Under the pieces are notes generated by a model, which was not told the DNA's origin, ran no database searches, and worked only from the letters and a program-made list of their open reading frames with translations. 64,000 nt of DNA from NCBI GenBank assembly GCA_018340375.1, contig JAFFJZ010000079.1:248001-312000 (forward strand). The letters are read 5' to 3'. Shown here in pieces: positions 35,938-45,544 of this stretch; position 1 is the stretch's first letter, and the number at the start of each line of letters is the position of its first letter. Position numbers and translations under genes: made by a program. This DNA is from Gonatopus flavifemur (taxonomy: Eukaryota; Arthropoda; Insecta; Hymenoptera; Dryinidae).

Positions 35938-36355
35938 TTTGGGTCGGAGAATCCGAATATCTGGTGATTTTTGCAACATTAGAGGTCGTTTAATTGTCAT
36001 ATAGAATTTAATTGCTCATTACGATTTTATGAGTAATTTGTTGAGTTAAGAGGAAAATTATTTCAACAAAAACAGTTTTTATTACCATGAGAAAGAAACT
36101 TTGGGAATTTTTTCGACATTGTCAAATGATTATATCATAATATGACAATGAATCATAAAAATATGCTATCCATCCACTTGGATGTTCCTTCATGTTTTTT
36201 GGGTCGGAGAATCCAAATAATCAGTTATTTTGAAAAAAATTCTGGATCGTTTGATTATTATAAACAATTTAACTGTCCATGACGTAAAGACGATCCCGAA
36301 TTTTGCAAAAGAAACTGGATATTCGGATTCTCCGACCCAAAGAAAACATGAAGAA
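35938..36355. repeat. Remnants with GGGTCGGAGAATCC ends
   Basis: TTTGGGTCGGAGAATCC occurs at about 35938 and 36199, and inverted at about 36330. The 36186-36355 pair forms a hairpin bounded by TTCATGTTTT and AAAACATGAAG. The run from GGAGAATCCAAAT to TATAAACAATTT and GACGT also occurs in the arms of the Sola-like element (53873-53965), implying a common ancestor. Confidence 0.65.
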
Positions 36356-36811
36356 ACATCAAAACGTATGAATAGCATATTTTTATGACATATTTTCATT
36401 ACTTTATAATTTTCATTGATTCAAATGAATCATGACAATTATTTATTATTGTTTTAGTTTCAAATGTTCACCTAAATTTTCAATAAATCTTTTTAATATA
36501 CTATAGAAGTCCGTATTTTGGATTGAAATCCTATAATTCACTTGCATAGTCACATAATTGACCTAATATATGGTTTTTTATGGCTTAAAAAAAAAGTCAG
36601 GGAGGGAAAATTTTTCAGTCAGGGAAAGTCAGGGAATTCTAATCCGACTATTTCGTCGCAACCCTGGAATTTCTGCATCGTGTAGTTGATTTATCAATTA
36701 ATCAAGAACGACTGTTTGAAAATTCATAATTTCATCTGTAACTGATTCATCATTTTCTGAGATTCATATACGGAAGGTCATTTAACCGAAAGCAGTAAAA
36801 TCTTCGGTTAT

Positions 36812-37155
36812 TTGAGGTGGGCTAGGAATTTCTGGTAATTTTCTTCGGATTGACAAATCATTGTCTTTCGGGTAAATGCAATTCCGAGGATAAAACCACA
36901 CACCAATCAGAATACGAACAACATAAATACGTCAATTAGATGACGGAGGGAAAAAGCCACACCATTCGAGCACTTGGTACCTTACCTTCATATATGGCTG
37001 GGAGGGGATCACATTCATGAGCCTCTATTAAAAATAATAACAAATAAAAATCCTTTAAAAAAAAAGTTGATGATCTCAGTATTATACCTGCTCATTTCAT
37101 TTTGGTTTATAATGAATGGTGTGGCTTTTTACCAGAAATTCCTAGCCCACCTCAA
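36812..37155. mobile_element. MITE with perfect 27-bp inverted ends
   Basis: Positions 36812-36838 and 37129-37155 are exact reverse complements (TTGAGGTGGGCTAGGAATTT at the edge). A second inverted pair, AAAAAGCCACACCATT, lies inside. Confidence 0.85.
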
Positions 37156-37554
37156 TTCCCATTTTTGACGTTCTATTGGGGACGCCTATTTAACTCGACT
37201 CAAATATAATTTCATTCCCTTTCCGAACAATCCATCTAAAACTAAACAAAGATCACTTAATTTAAGCATGATATGTTTGAAAGATACTTGAGAAGATTAG
37301 ACCCTCGTTACTTGTCATTATGAGATGTTCTGAAGTTTCAACAACAAGCAAAGTTTCAAATCATAGAAACTATTTCACATATTTTGATCATAATTATTGT
37401 TGTGACATGAATAACATTTCAATTTCATAAATTGATCATAATTCTATGCGAGAACAGATCAAGATTATTCACAATGATTAATACCATGTATGCGTTATTC
37501 ATAATCTCATGGGCTTGATATGAATCTAGATGTGTGGTTAAATTGATAGAAGTG

Positions 37555-37636
37555 TACAGCTGAGTGACTATGGGATTGTCTGGTGAATCCAGACGTTTCA
37601 AGTTCGATTCCAATCAGAATAATTTTTTTTTTTTTA
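37555..37636 (+). repeat. tRNA-like (SINE head?) segment
   Basis: AGCTGAGTGACT resembles an A box, and AAGTTCGATTCCAA fits the B-box consensus about 40 bases later, followed by a T tract. The stems are poor, so it is not a functional tRNA. A mirrored copy is in the other arm near 30580-30650. Probably a fragment of a tRNA-derived SINE. Confidence 0.4.
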
Positions 37637-37858
37637 TCAAGGATCATCATGAAGGCAGTCACCGTTTTATAATAGATTCATTACGTCTTCCTATCTTGGG
37701 GGTTATATTCGTTCCTAACTGTAACCATGAAAATTTATTAGATCACCGCATGAACATATCGGTTGGATATGAACCCAATTTCATCATTCGAGGGATCCAG
37801 CCCACCCCGACGCGATATGAAGTTCATATCCAACCGATCGGCATTTCGCACTTGGGTA

Positions 37859-38390
37859 TATTAGGGTATTTCATCTTCGGGCGATACTTTTTCTTTCTCT
37901 GTCCTACCTGAAAATTTGCTATTCCATGGAGAATGAAAAATATTGATTCAAAATGAAAAAGAATTGTGAGTGGATTAAAGGTTTAGCTCATTCAAAAATT
38001 CGATTCCTCATTTTAATAACACAGGAAACTGGTTAACTTTGGTTTCAACTCTGTTTTACGGTGTTCAAAAATTTTTTTTCAAGTGAATGAGTAAGATAGG
38101 CTTGTAGGGTATGAAATTTGCGACAAAAAACTTCCAATGAGATAGAGCTGTAAGTTTTGAAAGGTGAACTTCAACAAAAATCGACATCAAATGCTCTGTA
38201 AAAAATGATCGGAATTTTCCTGCACGTGAGGATGTGAATATTCCAACCACGTTTAGGAAATAGATATTCCATTACCTGTATATGAATTTTCCTTATACTA
38301 TTACTAGAAATCCGACGTGCATCGGAATTTTCCGACAAGGAGATGGGAAAAAGAAATTAATCGCGTATAACATGTACTCGAAAGTTCTCA
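37859..38390. other. No gene recognised
   Basis: AT-rich sequence between palindrome D and the Merlin insertion. I found no continuation of the hAT frame here and no element boundary. Confidence 0.4.
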
Positions 38391-38419
38391 TTGAAAGCGA
38401 GCACGGCGCCGCAGCTGAA

Positions 38420-38475
38420 GTCGTAGCGTGCTGGCTTTCGACCCGAACGACCCGGGTTCGATCCTGAGTGCGGGT
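38420..38475 (+). repeat. B-box-like motif upstream of Merlin
   Basis: CGGGTTCGATCCTGAG matches the RNA polymerase III B-box core and follows GTAGCGTGCTGGCTT, an A-box-like word. Stems do not fold as a tRNA. It may be a SINE fragment or chance. Confidence 0.3.
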
Positions 38476-38498
38476 TTTGTGCAGACATATTTTTTGCC

Positions 38499-39370
38499 AT
38501 GAATGTATGTAAGTGCAACGGTCCCATGAAGTTTTACACGCGCAAAGACCGTGGCAAAGAGCGTGTTGTTATACGCTGCCGTACCAAGGGTTGCCAAACA
38601 ACGCAGTCTGTCAGGCAGACCAACTTGTTCCTGACGTTCATTGACCGCCACGGGCGCTGCAACAGTGGCTTGAGCTAGGGCCAAATTTTGGAGCTGGTAT
38701 TCTGTTGGTGCCAGAACGTCAACCAAAAACTGATTGCTCAGCTGACCGGCCGCTCAACGCACACTGTTTGCGATTGGATGGCCCTTTGCCGTGAAATGCC
38801 TGCAAGAATGTTTCAGGACCGGGGGCAAATGGGCGGCCCGCGATGCATTGTGCAGGTGGATGAGTCCCTGCTGCGGGGGAAACGTAAGTACAAACGCGGC
38901 CGCTATCTCTTGGAAAACAACCCTGCCGAGGAGATCGATACCGATGACGTGAGTTCTGACAACGAGAGTGAGTTTTCCCCGCGGAATCACGGGAAAACAA
39001 TCGAGGGACCGTGGGTGTTCGGAATGTGTGTCAAAACCGCGGATGGAATAACCGATGCCCGCTTCTTCGTTGTCCAACGCCGGGACCGTGAGACTCTCAT
39101 GCGAATTGTGAAGAATGAAATTGCTCCCGGCACTGAAATACATTCCGACGAGTGGCCAGCTTACCGCACCCTCAACCAACACGGGTACAGCCACAGAACT
39201 GTTAATCACGAAGAATTCTTTGTGAACCCGGATGACGGATGCCACACACAACGGATTGAAGCGCTGTGGAGTGTGCTGAAGTTAAAGGTCCTGAAGAACA
39301 TGCGCAACACTACCGAGGAGTTGCTGGACGAATATTTGATGGAGTATTGGTGGCGGCTACTGTTCCTGCT
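38499..39370 (+). pseudogene. Merlin (IS1016-type) transposase, one stop and truncated C-terminus
   Basis: From the ATG at 38499 the frame encodes an N-terminal zinc-ribbon-like region (MNVCKCNGPMKFY, then RCRTKGC), a helix-turn-helix-like stretch (IAQLTGRSTHTVCDWM) and an ISXO2/IS1595-type DDE core. The core shows IVQVDESLLRGKRKYKRGR, IHSDEWPAYRTL and HTQRIEALWSVLKLK. These match eukaryotic Merlin elements. A TAG interrupts the frame just before GQILELV; downstream is open for 287 codons from 38688. Merlin coding ends near EYWWR, where the DNA passes into hAT coding read on the other strand. The gene is markedly GC-richer than its neighbours. Confidence 0.88.
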
Positions 39371-39660
39371 GTGGATAAATTGGCATTATCAGATTGTGAT
39401 CGATCCAAAACTCTCGACACTTCCTTCAGTTGTTGGTTCAAATGAACAGCTTCACGATATATTCCAACATCACTCAGAATGCTCGATATATGCGGATCTA
39501 TATTTTCCTCTTCTAACTGGATTTCCGTATATAGAGAATAATTTTTTATAAACGTATTAAGGCAATCGGCTTGAGAATTCCATCTAGTCTCATTCGGAAT
39601 CTGTGGCATCAAACCTCCTTTCTTCTTAAGCCATATATGTATACAAAAAAAGCATAATAC
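39370..39660 (-). pseudogene. hAT transposase fragment, middle exon
   Basis: The minus strand reads KKKGGLMPQIPNETRWNSQ, then CLNTFIKNYSLYTEI and DRSQSDNANLSTA, matching a region of animal hAT transposases (the TRWNS block). It stops abruptly where Merlin begins. It would follow the 41021-41142 exon. Boundaries of the acceptor are approximate. Part of the broken hAT gene spanning to 43755. Confidence 0.75.
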
Positions 39661-40605
39661 CAAATTTAGTATATAATATTCCATACTCATACTATTCATA
39701 TTTGCCAACTAGATGAATTAATTTTGTTTATTTTCTCTTTCATGTTTTGCTTAATTTCATAACTTGAGATATACATAAATAATTGAATAAGATAATGTTC
39801 AATTTTTCAAAATGGAAATTCCACGTAGTAAGATATAAAGAGTGTCATCTCCGTGCAACAAACATGGCACATTTTTTAGGGCAAAATTACAAGTCAGATT
39901 CCAACACTTGGCGGTGCTACAAACGTTAGACGTGTGCAGTAGGGTGGGCCGAAAAACATGAAAGTTCGAGAATCGTTTGCGGCTAGTGTGGAAAAGTTGC
40001 GTATCCGTACCACTAATCACTGTATGAAACCTGAACCTTGTAGCTCAACATCTTCTGTTCTGGCAAGTAGCATGAAGATAACAAAAAATGTTGAGAAACG
40101 CCGTTTTCACCCGGTTTTCTTCATTTTCTTCAGGATTTGAATAGTGACTCCCAATTCCAACTCCAGATTCGTATTTAGTGAACAAATCCACAAAAGATGA
40201 GTGGGGTAGATCAACAGTTTAATTGTTTAAAAAAACAATTGAATAAACTATTATGCAGTCTTAATATGAGACAAAGAAACATATTCCCCATTAAACTGAT
40301 AACAAATGAAAATTGTTGCAATTCAATCATAATAACAAATTCAATTGAACACGTGCAGAAAATCAACTGTGTTATGTAACGGTAAAGTCACTGGTTCAGT
40401 ACTAGTGATCGCGCGATAAAAAAATATTATATGTCAAACTAAAAACAAAAGCGTAGCTCGAAAAAATATTCAGTGAAAAGGTTGGAACAATGGAAGTGAA
40501 TGGAGAAAGCACACTACATTAAATGAAAGAAAAGTTCATTGAAACTTGAATACACAGTAACAAATTTTTCGTCATGATGTAAAGTGTAGAAAGTTTTGTG
40601 TAGAA
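39661..40605. other. hAT intron or decayed region
   Basis: No credible coding. Expected middle hAT exons, with the second catalytic Asp region, are not recognisable and were probably lost. Confidence 0.45.
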
Positions 40606-40814
40606 CACGGAGAGAAATTTGGGGGGCTAATGGCGTGAACGTAGGCATGAGTTCGGAGCATGGATTATATTACAAAACAAATGCGTGTATTTATGCCTTT
40701 CAAGGATAGTGTTTGGCGACCAACGCTCGAGACCCCGCGACCATCCTGTGAGATCCTGAGCGATAGAAACATGGATAATTTTAACGGCATTAGTTCTCGA
40801 AATTTCTCTCCGTG
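40606..40814. mobile_element. MITE, CACGGAGAGAAATTT ends
   Basis: CACGGAGAGAAATTTGGG and GAAATTTCTCTCCGTG are inverted ends. Same terminal motif as at 29291-29703 and 41648-41890. Confidence 0.78.
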
Positions 40815-41020
40815 AATATTTGAAATTCTAGTGTGTTGATCAGAGTAACACCAAAAAATGTTGAAATTGACATTCCTTATGTGTTACAAATAGGACTTGA
40901 GTGTGTAGAATTCGACCAACGAGTTCTAGAAAACTTCAGCATAGGCTTATGTTATTTCCAACACAGAGCAGTGTTACTTTCATTTAATGAAATGGAATAG
41001 AGGAACCAAATTGTACTCAC

Positions 41021-41142
41021 ATCTCCATTATACTTTCCTTTGATTTCCTCTATCGCCGATTTGATAATAGCCACACAAAATCCAGATGTTTTAGCATGAT
41101 CTTCACAATTCACAGTATTTAATAAGTAAGTCCGATTCCCTA
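41021..41142 (-). pseudogene. hAT transposase exon piece downstream of mariner
   Basis: It reads VGNRTYLLNTVNCEDHAKTS and continues to EEIKGKYNGD before a GTGAGTAC donor. This is a hAT family block that follows the DGWS motif. The mariner element separates it from 42674-42913; removing mariner and one TA rejoins the two pieces near IHIPGVGNRTYL. Confidence 0.78.
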
Positions 41143-41214
41143 CCAGGTGTGTAAGTATGAAACCGGAACTTTTGTACAGAAAAAACACGTTTATTGTAAT
41201 GATATGATACAAAG

Positions 41215-42411
41215 TAACTTATTCAAAGTATTGTCCGTCGCTATCTATACATTTTTTCCATCTTTCTGGCAATTTGTGGATTCCGCGCCAAAAGAACTGT
41301 TGCTCTTTTGAGGCAAACCAGTCATCGAGCCATTTTCGTACATCTTCGTAAGAAGTAAAGCGCTGCTCAGCAAGTGCGTGTCCCATCGATGCAAACAAGT
41401 AGTAATCGGATGGGGCAAGGTCCGGTGAGTAAGGCGCGTGCTAAAGAATCTCCCAACGGAACGACTCTATTGTTTCCTGGACCTGTTTTGCTTTGTGTGC
41501 TGGTGCATTGTCATGCAGCAGAATCACCTTGTGTTGTCTTTGTTGGTATTCTGGTCGTTTTTCACGCAAAACTCGATCCAAATCGATCATTTGTTGTCGG
41601 TAGCGTTGAGTATTGACAGTTTCCCCAGGTTTCAGCAGCTCGTAGTACACGGAGAAAAGTATATGAGATTGACCACCATTCGCCTTAGTTCTCATCGCGA
41701 CTTTAGAATAGGAAGTGAGTGATGGCTCGCGATTTGGTGATCATTACGATGTTAATCTATTGTTTCCATGGCAACGTAAACAGTTTATCGTACTCAATTC
41801 GATTTCACATGGCACTTATTACAATTTTGAAATATCTGTCACCAAATTACTATTCTCCATAGTAACCGTTACCGTATACTTCTCTCCGTGTAGATTACGC
41901 CCTTCTGATCCCACCAAACACACAGCATTGTCTCTCGTCCATAGCGGTTTGGTCTTGCCATCGATGTTGATGGTTCACCCGGAGTAACCCATGACTTTTC
42001 GCGCTTGGGATTCTCGAAATATATCCACTTTTCATTGCCAGTCACAATTCAATGAAGAAATGACTTTCTTTGGAACCTGGCGAGCAGCATTTCGCATGAT
42101 GTTTTGCGGTTTTCCTGCTGTCTTTCGTTGAGTTCATGTGGAACCCATTTCCCCACCTTTTGTATCTTTCCCATGACTTTCAACCGAAGGGAGATGGCTT
42201 CTCGGGTCACCTTTAACTGATCCGCCAGTTGTTGTTGTGTTTGAGCGTCGTCTTCGTCCAACAAGGCTTGCAGGTCAGCGTCTTCAAACTTTTCCGGTGG
42301 CCTTCCACGTTCTTCGTTCCTGACGTCAAAATCGCCACTTTTGAACCGTTTGAACCACTCGAAACATTGTGTTTTACCGAGAGCATGCTCACCAAACGCC
42401 TCCCCAAGCAT
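41215..42411 (-). pseudogene. mariner transposase (DD34D), interrupted
   Basis: The N-terminal part (42411-42049) has the HTH motifs LGKTQCFEWFKRFKSGDFDV and a GRP linker (RGRPPEKF). Then come the WVPHEL motif and the first catalytic-region words around GNEKW (about 42035). A MITE at 41648-41890 splits it after the DQKGVI block. It resumes at YYELLKPGETVNTQRYRQQ, then LLHDNAPAH and SPDLAPSDYYLF, 34 residues apart as in DD34D mariners, and ends DSDGQYFE. A TAG (41439-41441) sits before HAPYSPDLAPSD. It is inactive because of the MITE, the stop and frame changes near 42,050. Confidence 0.9.
41646..41892. mobile_element. 243-bp MITE inside mariner, TA duplication
   Basis: Ends CACGGAGAAAAGTATA and TATACTTCTCTCCGTG, with TA at 41646-41647 and 41891-41892. 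Removing the element and one TA restores the mariner reading frame across GVIYYELL, which confirms the exact insertion point. Confidence 0.92.
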
Positions 42412-42673
42412 TCAATGCGATTCGGCTGTGGTTTTCTTCAGATGAAAACAGAAAAGTAGTGCTGTCCGCAAATCGTAATTTGTTGGCACAGAACTCGACA
42501 TGTTTATCTCTAGTAAACCAATGCTACTAAATGAAACTCGTGTTATTGTGAGTTGGAAATCTTTGTCGGATATCAATACAATAACAAGACACCGCTGACG
42601 TGATGTGTCGGTAACTGCATCGACACCTAACGCCACCTATGGGCAAATTCCAGTTTCATACTTACACACCTGG

Positions 42674-43075
42674 TATATGTATACTGTCACCAATTATGGG
42701 GTCCTGCTGAACAGACGACCAACCATCTTGTAAGAGAGTTATAGTTGCATCTTTTAAATCATTTTTCAATTCAATTTCCATTTCTGTATGGCATTCGTCT
42801 AACAACGAATCAGCGAGTTGATGATTATTAGGTGGTGTATAACCAGGTCTCAGGCTATGAATCATTTCCTTAAATTGTTCTGAAGATGCGATATTAAAAT
42901 TATGCGTTAGCATGAAAAAATTTGGCTATTCTGATATTGAATATCTTCTGTTGTGCTGCAGTAGTTTTCATTGCGAATTCTGATATTTGAAGTTGTTTTT
43001 TTTTTTCTGGTTTTCGGTACAGTTGCATTATGAATAAAGTCAATACAAGACTGAGAGCTTGAAGGATCTACAAAT
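42674..43075 (-). pseudogene. hAT transposase N-terminal catalytic exon
   Basis: The minus strand reads IFNIRIAKFFHANA and then, after a one-base frame change near 42,910, HNFNIASSEQFKEM, MIHSLRPGYTPP and LLQDGWSSVQQDP. The FKEMI, LRPGY.PP and DGWS words are characteristic of hAT transposases. Mariner interrupts it at 42673. Confidence 0.82.
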
Positions 43076-43186
43076 TCAAGAAAAAAAAGTTATAATAATT
43101 GATAAAATCACCTTGATAAATCATTTATTTATCTTTGCACTGAGAAAACTATTCAGTTATCGAAACTAGGACCGAAAGATAATGAA

Positions 43187-43189
43187 GAG

Positions 43190-43232
<43 letters not shown>

Positions 43233-43245
43233 GGAAGAAGAAGAA
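43187..43245. repeat. (GAAA)n microsatellite
   Basis: About ten GAAA units followed by GAGGAAGAAGAAGAAA, in the presumed hAT intron. Confidence 0.92.
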
Positions 43246-43389
43246 ACTAAAAATTTGGTAAAATACAACCTTAAATAAAAAATTTAGCGGTCTCAACAAA
43301 ATATTAGCCCCTCTAACTGAAAATTTGAATGGAAATGACCAATATGGCAACTGAACTTTTTCATTTGATGTTGTTTTTGGTTGTTGCAA

Positions 43390-43755
43390 CTAAATAGTTT
43401 TTTCAGTGTCCATACTATATAATATTTCTTCTAAATTCATTAATCTACTTGAATTATCTGTTGATATTTGCAACAACGGTTCTGAAGCTTGCTGATTCTT
43501 AGTCTGAGGGTCATTTTCCTTGTTTGTGACAGCTTCGATATTTCCTTTGCAGAAACCGTGACCAAAATTGAGAGAATTTTGAGCTTTATATTTTGCGCAA
43601 AGTCGTAGGTGATTCCTAATTCTTTCGATTTTGGAGCTCAAATTCCTCAAGCAGTGTTTACATTGTACTTTTGTAACCCCATCATCCATTACAATTTTCG
43701 TTACTTCACTCCATTCTGGAGCAGATTCTCTTCCACATCCTGCCGTTTTCGGCAT
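43390..43755 (-). pseudogene. hAT transposase BED zinc-finger exon
   Basis: From MPKTAGCGRESAPEWSEV the frame shows a BED-type finger (VQCKHCLRNLSSKIERIRNHLRLC), the usual N-terminal DNA-binding domain of animal hAT transposases. It is followed by a low-conservation tail. The spacing C-x2-C with H-x4-C is intact. The true start is likely the Met at 43755 rather than upstream. It joins the pieces at 42674-43075, 41021-41142 and 39370-39660. Confidence 0.8.
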
Positions 43756-43779
43756 TACTAACTGGTGAGTTCTGAAGTA

Positions 43780-44210
43780 TATAATATCATGAAATATAAA
43801 GTTCAAATCAAAGTGAATACAATTATGGCTCTGTCTATTGATGCTCTAACGTCTCTTCAACTTTCAAATTCGAGATCCGTGAAGTTTTCAAATTCTCGTG
43901 GATACAGTAAATCCTTGAGTGATTTTCTACAGACAAGCGAAATTTCCCGTGTACTGAGTTCTTTGAAACTGAAACAAGCAAAAATTTTCGCCTAAATCGA
44001 ATTTTTGGATCAATGCATGAGAAATTGCGCGTGTTTGTGGAAAATCTCTCAAGCACTCACTGTATTCGTGAGAGCTCGAGAATTTAACCTGTCTCGAGTT
44101 TTTGAAGTAGAAACAGTCTGGCGTGTCTCTAACCAGAGCCTTGGATTGAAAAGTTGTTGATAAGAGGAATAATTTCAGTATTTTTGTTGAAATAAAATCT
44201 AAAATCCTGA
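43780..44210. repeat. Inverted pair with about 150-bp arms
   Basis: The stretch at 43840-43990 and the reverse complement of 43995-44150 align imperfectly, sharing TTCTCG-GGATACAGT, CTTGAG-GATTTTC and GAAATTTC-like words. The mirrored short frames on both strands come from this. Confidence 0.6.
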
Positions 44211-45090
44211 AAGTATACATTGGTTTGTGCTATTGAAGGTTATAATTATTTTCAACCATCACTGTCTCAGAAATCTATTTCACATTTCACGTAAATATCA
44301 ATAAGCTAACCATATCTTATTTTTGAGACAAACAATATCTCTGAAATAATTATGAAACTGATGGATCGAAACTGATGAACATAAAATATGAGTGGATTTT
44401 TCATGACTCTTCGGAACTTACTTGCTTGCCTATGTTTACGCGAGACACACTTTTAATAAAAAGAAAAACGAATAAAAATAGTGCGCAAAATGGATGTTAA
44501 TATATTGAATTAATGCTACACGCACGCAGTGTATACAAACAGGAATAAACTAGGATGTGATCGAAGCGAGATTTTCACGGATACGTATGTATTTGACGAT
44601 CTGAGCATAAGACGCCATCAAAAACGATGACGATGGCGAACGAAGCTGAACGAAGCGTGGAGTGACACACCAGCGCTGCCTAGGATTGATTTCCAGTACT
44701 ATTCCACGCGCGTAATTTCAAAATTAGATGAATTTCATTCCATAATCATTCAGGGAAAAATTTTCCGTCCAGTTAAAATTCTAGATTTATGGAGTATTTG
44801 AGATCATACGATTCAGATGCAAAGCGGTAATAATAAATTCTACGTAAATATGAGATATTAGCGACAACTACATGCTGATGAATTCCATAGTTCATACATG
44901 AATAGAATATAAAGTTGGGTTTCAAGATGTTTGGAAATGAATTTGAAAAGCATTGAATTCAAATGTAATATATATTAGAAAATTTTCAATTGGGTATTTC
45001 ATCTGCCATACCAAGTGTATGTGATATGAATCACGGTGTATGTGTGACCGTAATATAAGCGAATTATTAATAAGGATTTGAAAAGAACAT
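44211..45090. other. No gene recognised
   Basis: AT-rich sequence with a slightly GC-richer patch at 44,620-44,700. No coding or repeat ends seen. Confidence 0.45.
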
Positions 45091-45355
45091 AACTATAGTG
45101 AGAGAAATAAGTACTGATACCAAGAAAATGTATTCTTGAATATTTATAAGAATACATATTCTTGATTACAGCTGATATGTTGTAAGCTCGAGTGAAATTT
45201 TATTGAATCAAGAAAATATTTGTTCAATTCAAGAAATTCATCCTCAGTCCCAAAAAAAGTTTCTTGTGTTAAGAATGCAGTTTTTTTGAGAAAAGGATTT
45301 CTTGGAACATCACAATATATTCTTGGTGATAGTAATTACTTCTCTCAGTGTATGA
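45091..45355. mobile_element. MITE, CACTGAGAGAAGTAATTAC ends
   Basis: The left edge TAGTGAGAGAAATAAGTACT and right edge AGTAATTACTTCTCTCAGTG are inverted. TATTCTTG / CAAGAATA words recur inside. Confidence 0.65.
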
Positions 45356-45544
45356 AAATAATCAAAATGACCAAAAAAACGTTTAATGACGATAATCAAA
45401 ATATTGAAATATAAAAATCACAAAATCACCCTAAAAAAAACCGAAAAAAACCCTTTAAACCCACCTAATTGTGAAAAAACTGGGCTGGGCCGGGTTTTTA
45501 CAAAAAACCCCGGGTTTTTTCAAACCCTGAATTGAATCCCTGAA

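Larger units (their letters stand above)
31172..36673. mobile_element. hAT-type element with exact 8-bp duplication
   Basis: Positions 31180-36665 begin AGGGTTGCGAC and end GTCGCAACCCT. They are flanked by GGAATTTC at 31172-31179 and 36666-36673. Both the 8-bp duplication and the terminal repeats support hAT. Subterminal CAGGGAA / TTCCCTG words recur near each end. No transposase frame remains inside. Most of the interior is foldback C (31993-33828) and unrecognised repeats. Confidence 0.88.
30345..37858. mobile_element. Palindromic element D, opened by a hAT insertion
   Basis: Left arm 30345-31171 and right arm about 37156-37858 are inverted copies at high identity. They include CAAGTGCGAA, ATCGGTTGGATATGAA, AACATTTCAATTTCATAAAT and GATCACTTAATTTAA-type blocks. 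The paired frames at 30406-30633 and 37564-37911 mirror one another and are shadows. The spacer is interrupted by the 31180-36665 hAT-type element and a MITE at 36812-37155. No transposase is visible. Confidence 0.8.
41141..42675 (-). mobile_element. mariner element, 1531 bp, TA duplication
   Basis: Positions 41143-42673 are bounded by CCAGGTGTGTAAGTATGAAA and its inverted copy, with TA on both sides (41141-41142 and 42674-42675). It carries a mariner transposase on the minus strand. It interrupts the hAT transposase coding region and itself contains a 243-bp MITE, giving the order hAT, then mariner, then MITE. Confidence 0.93.

Noticed and set aside
38410..38475. tRNA gene call from GGGTTCGATCC
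   Set aside because: Only the B-box fits; the anticodon and T stems do not pair properly.
38388..39251. Minus-strand frames of 112, 93 and 165 codons opposite Merlin
   Set aside because: Antisense of a recognised transposase in GC-rich DNA, where antisense frames are commonly open.
43183..43389. 78-codon minus frame rich in Ser/Phe
   Set aside because: Translation of the (GAAA)n microsatellite.
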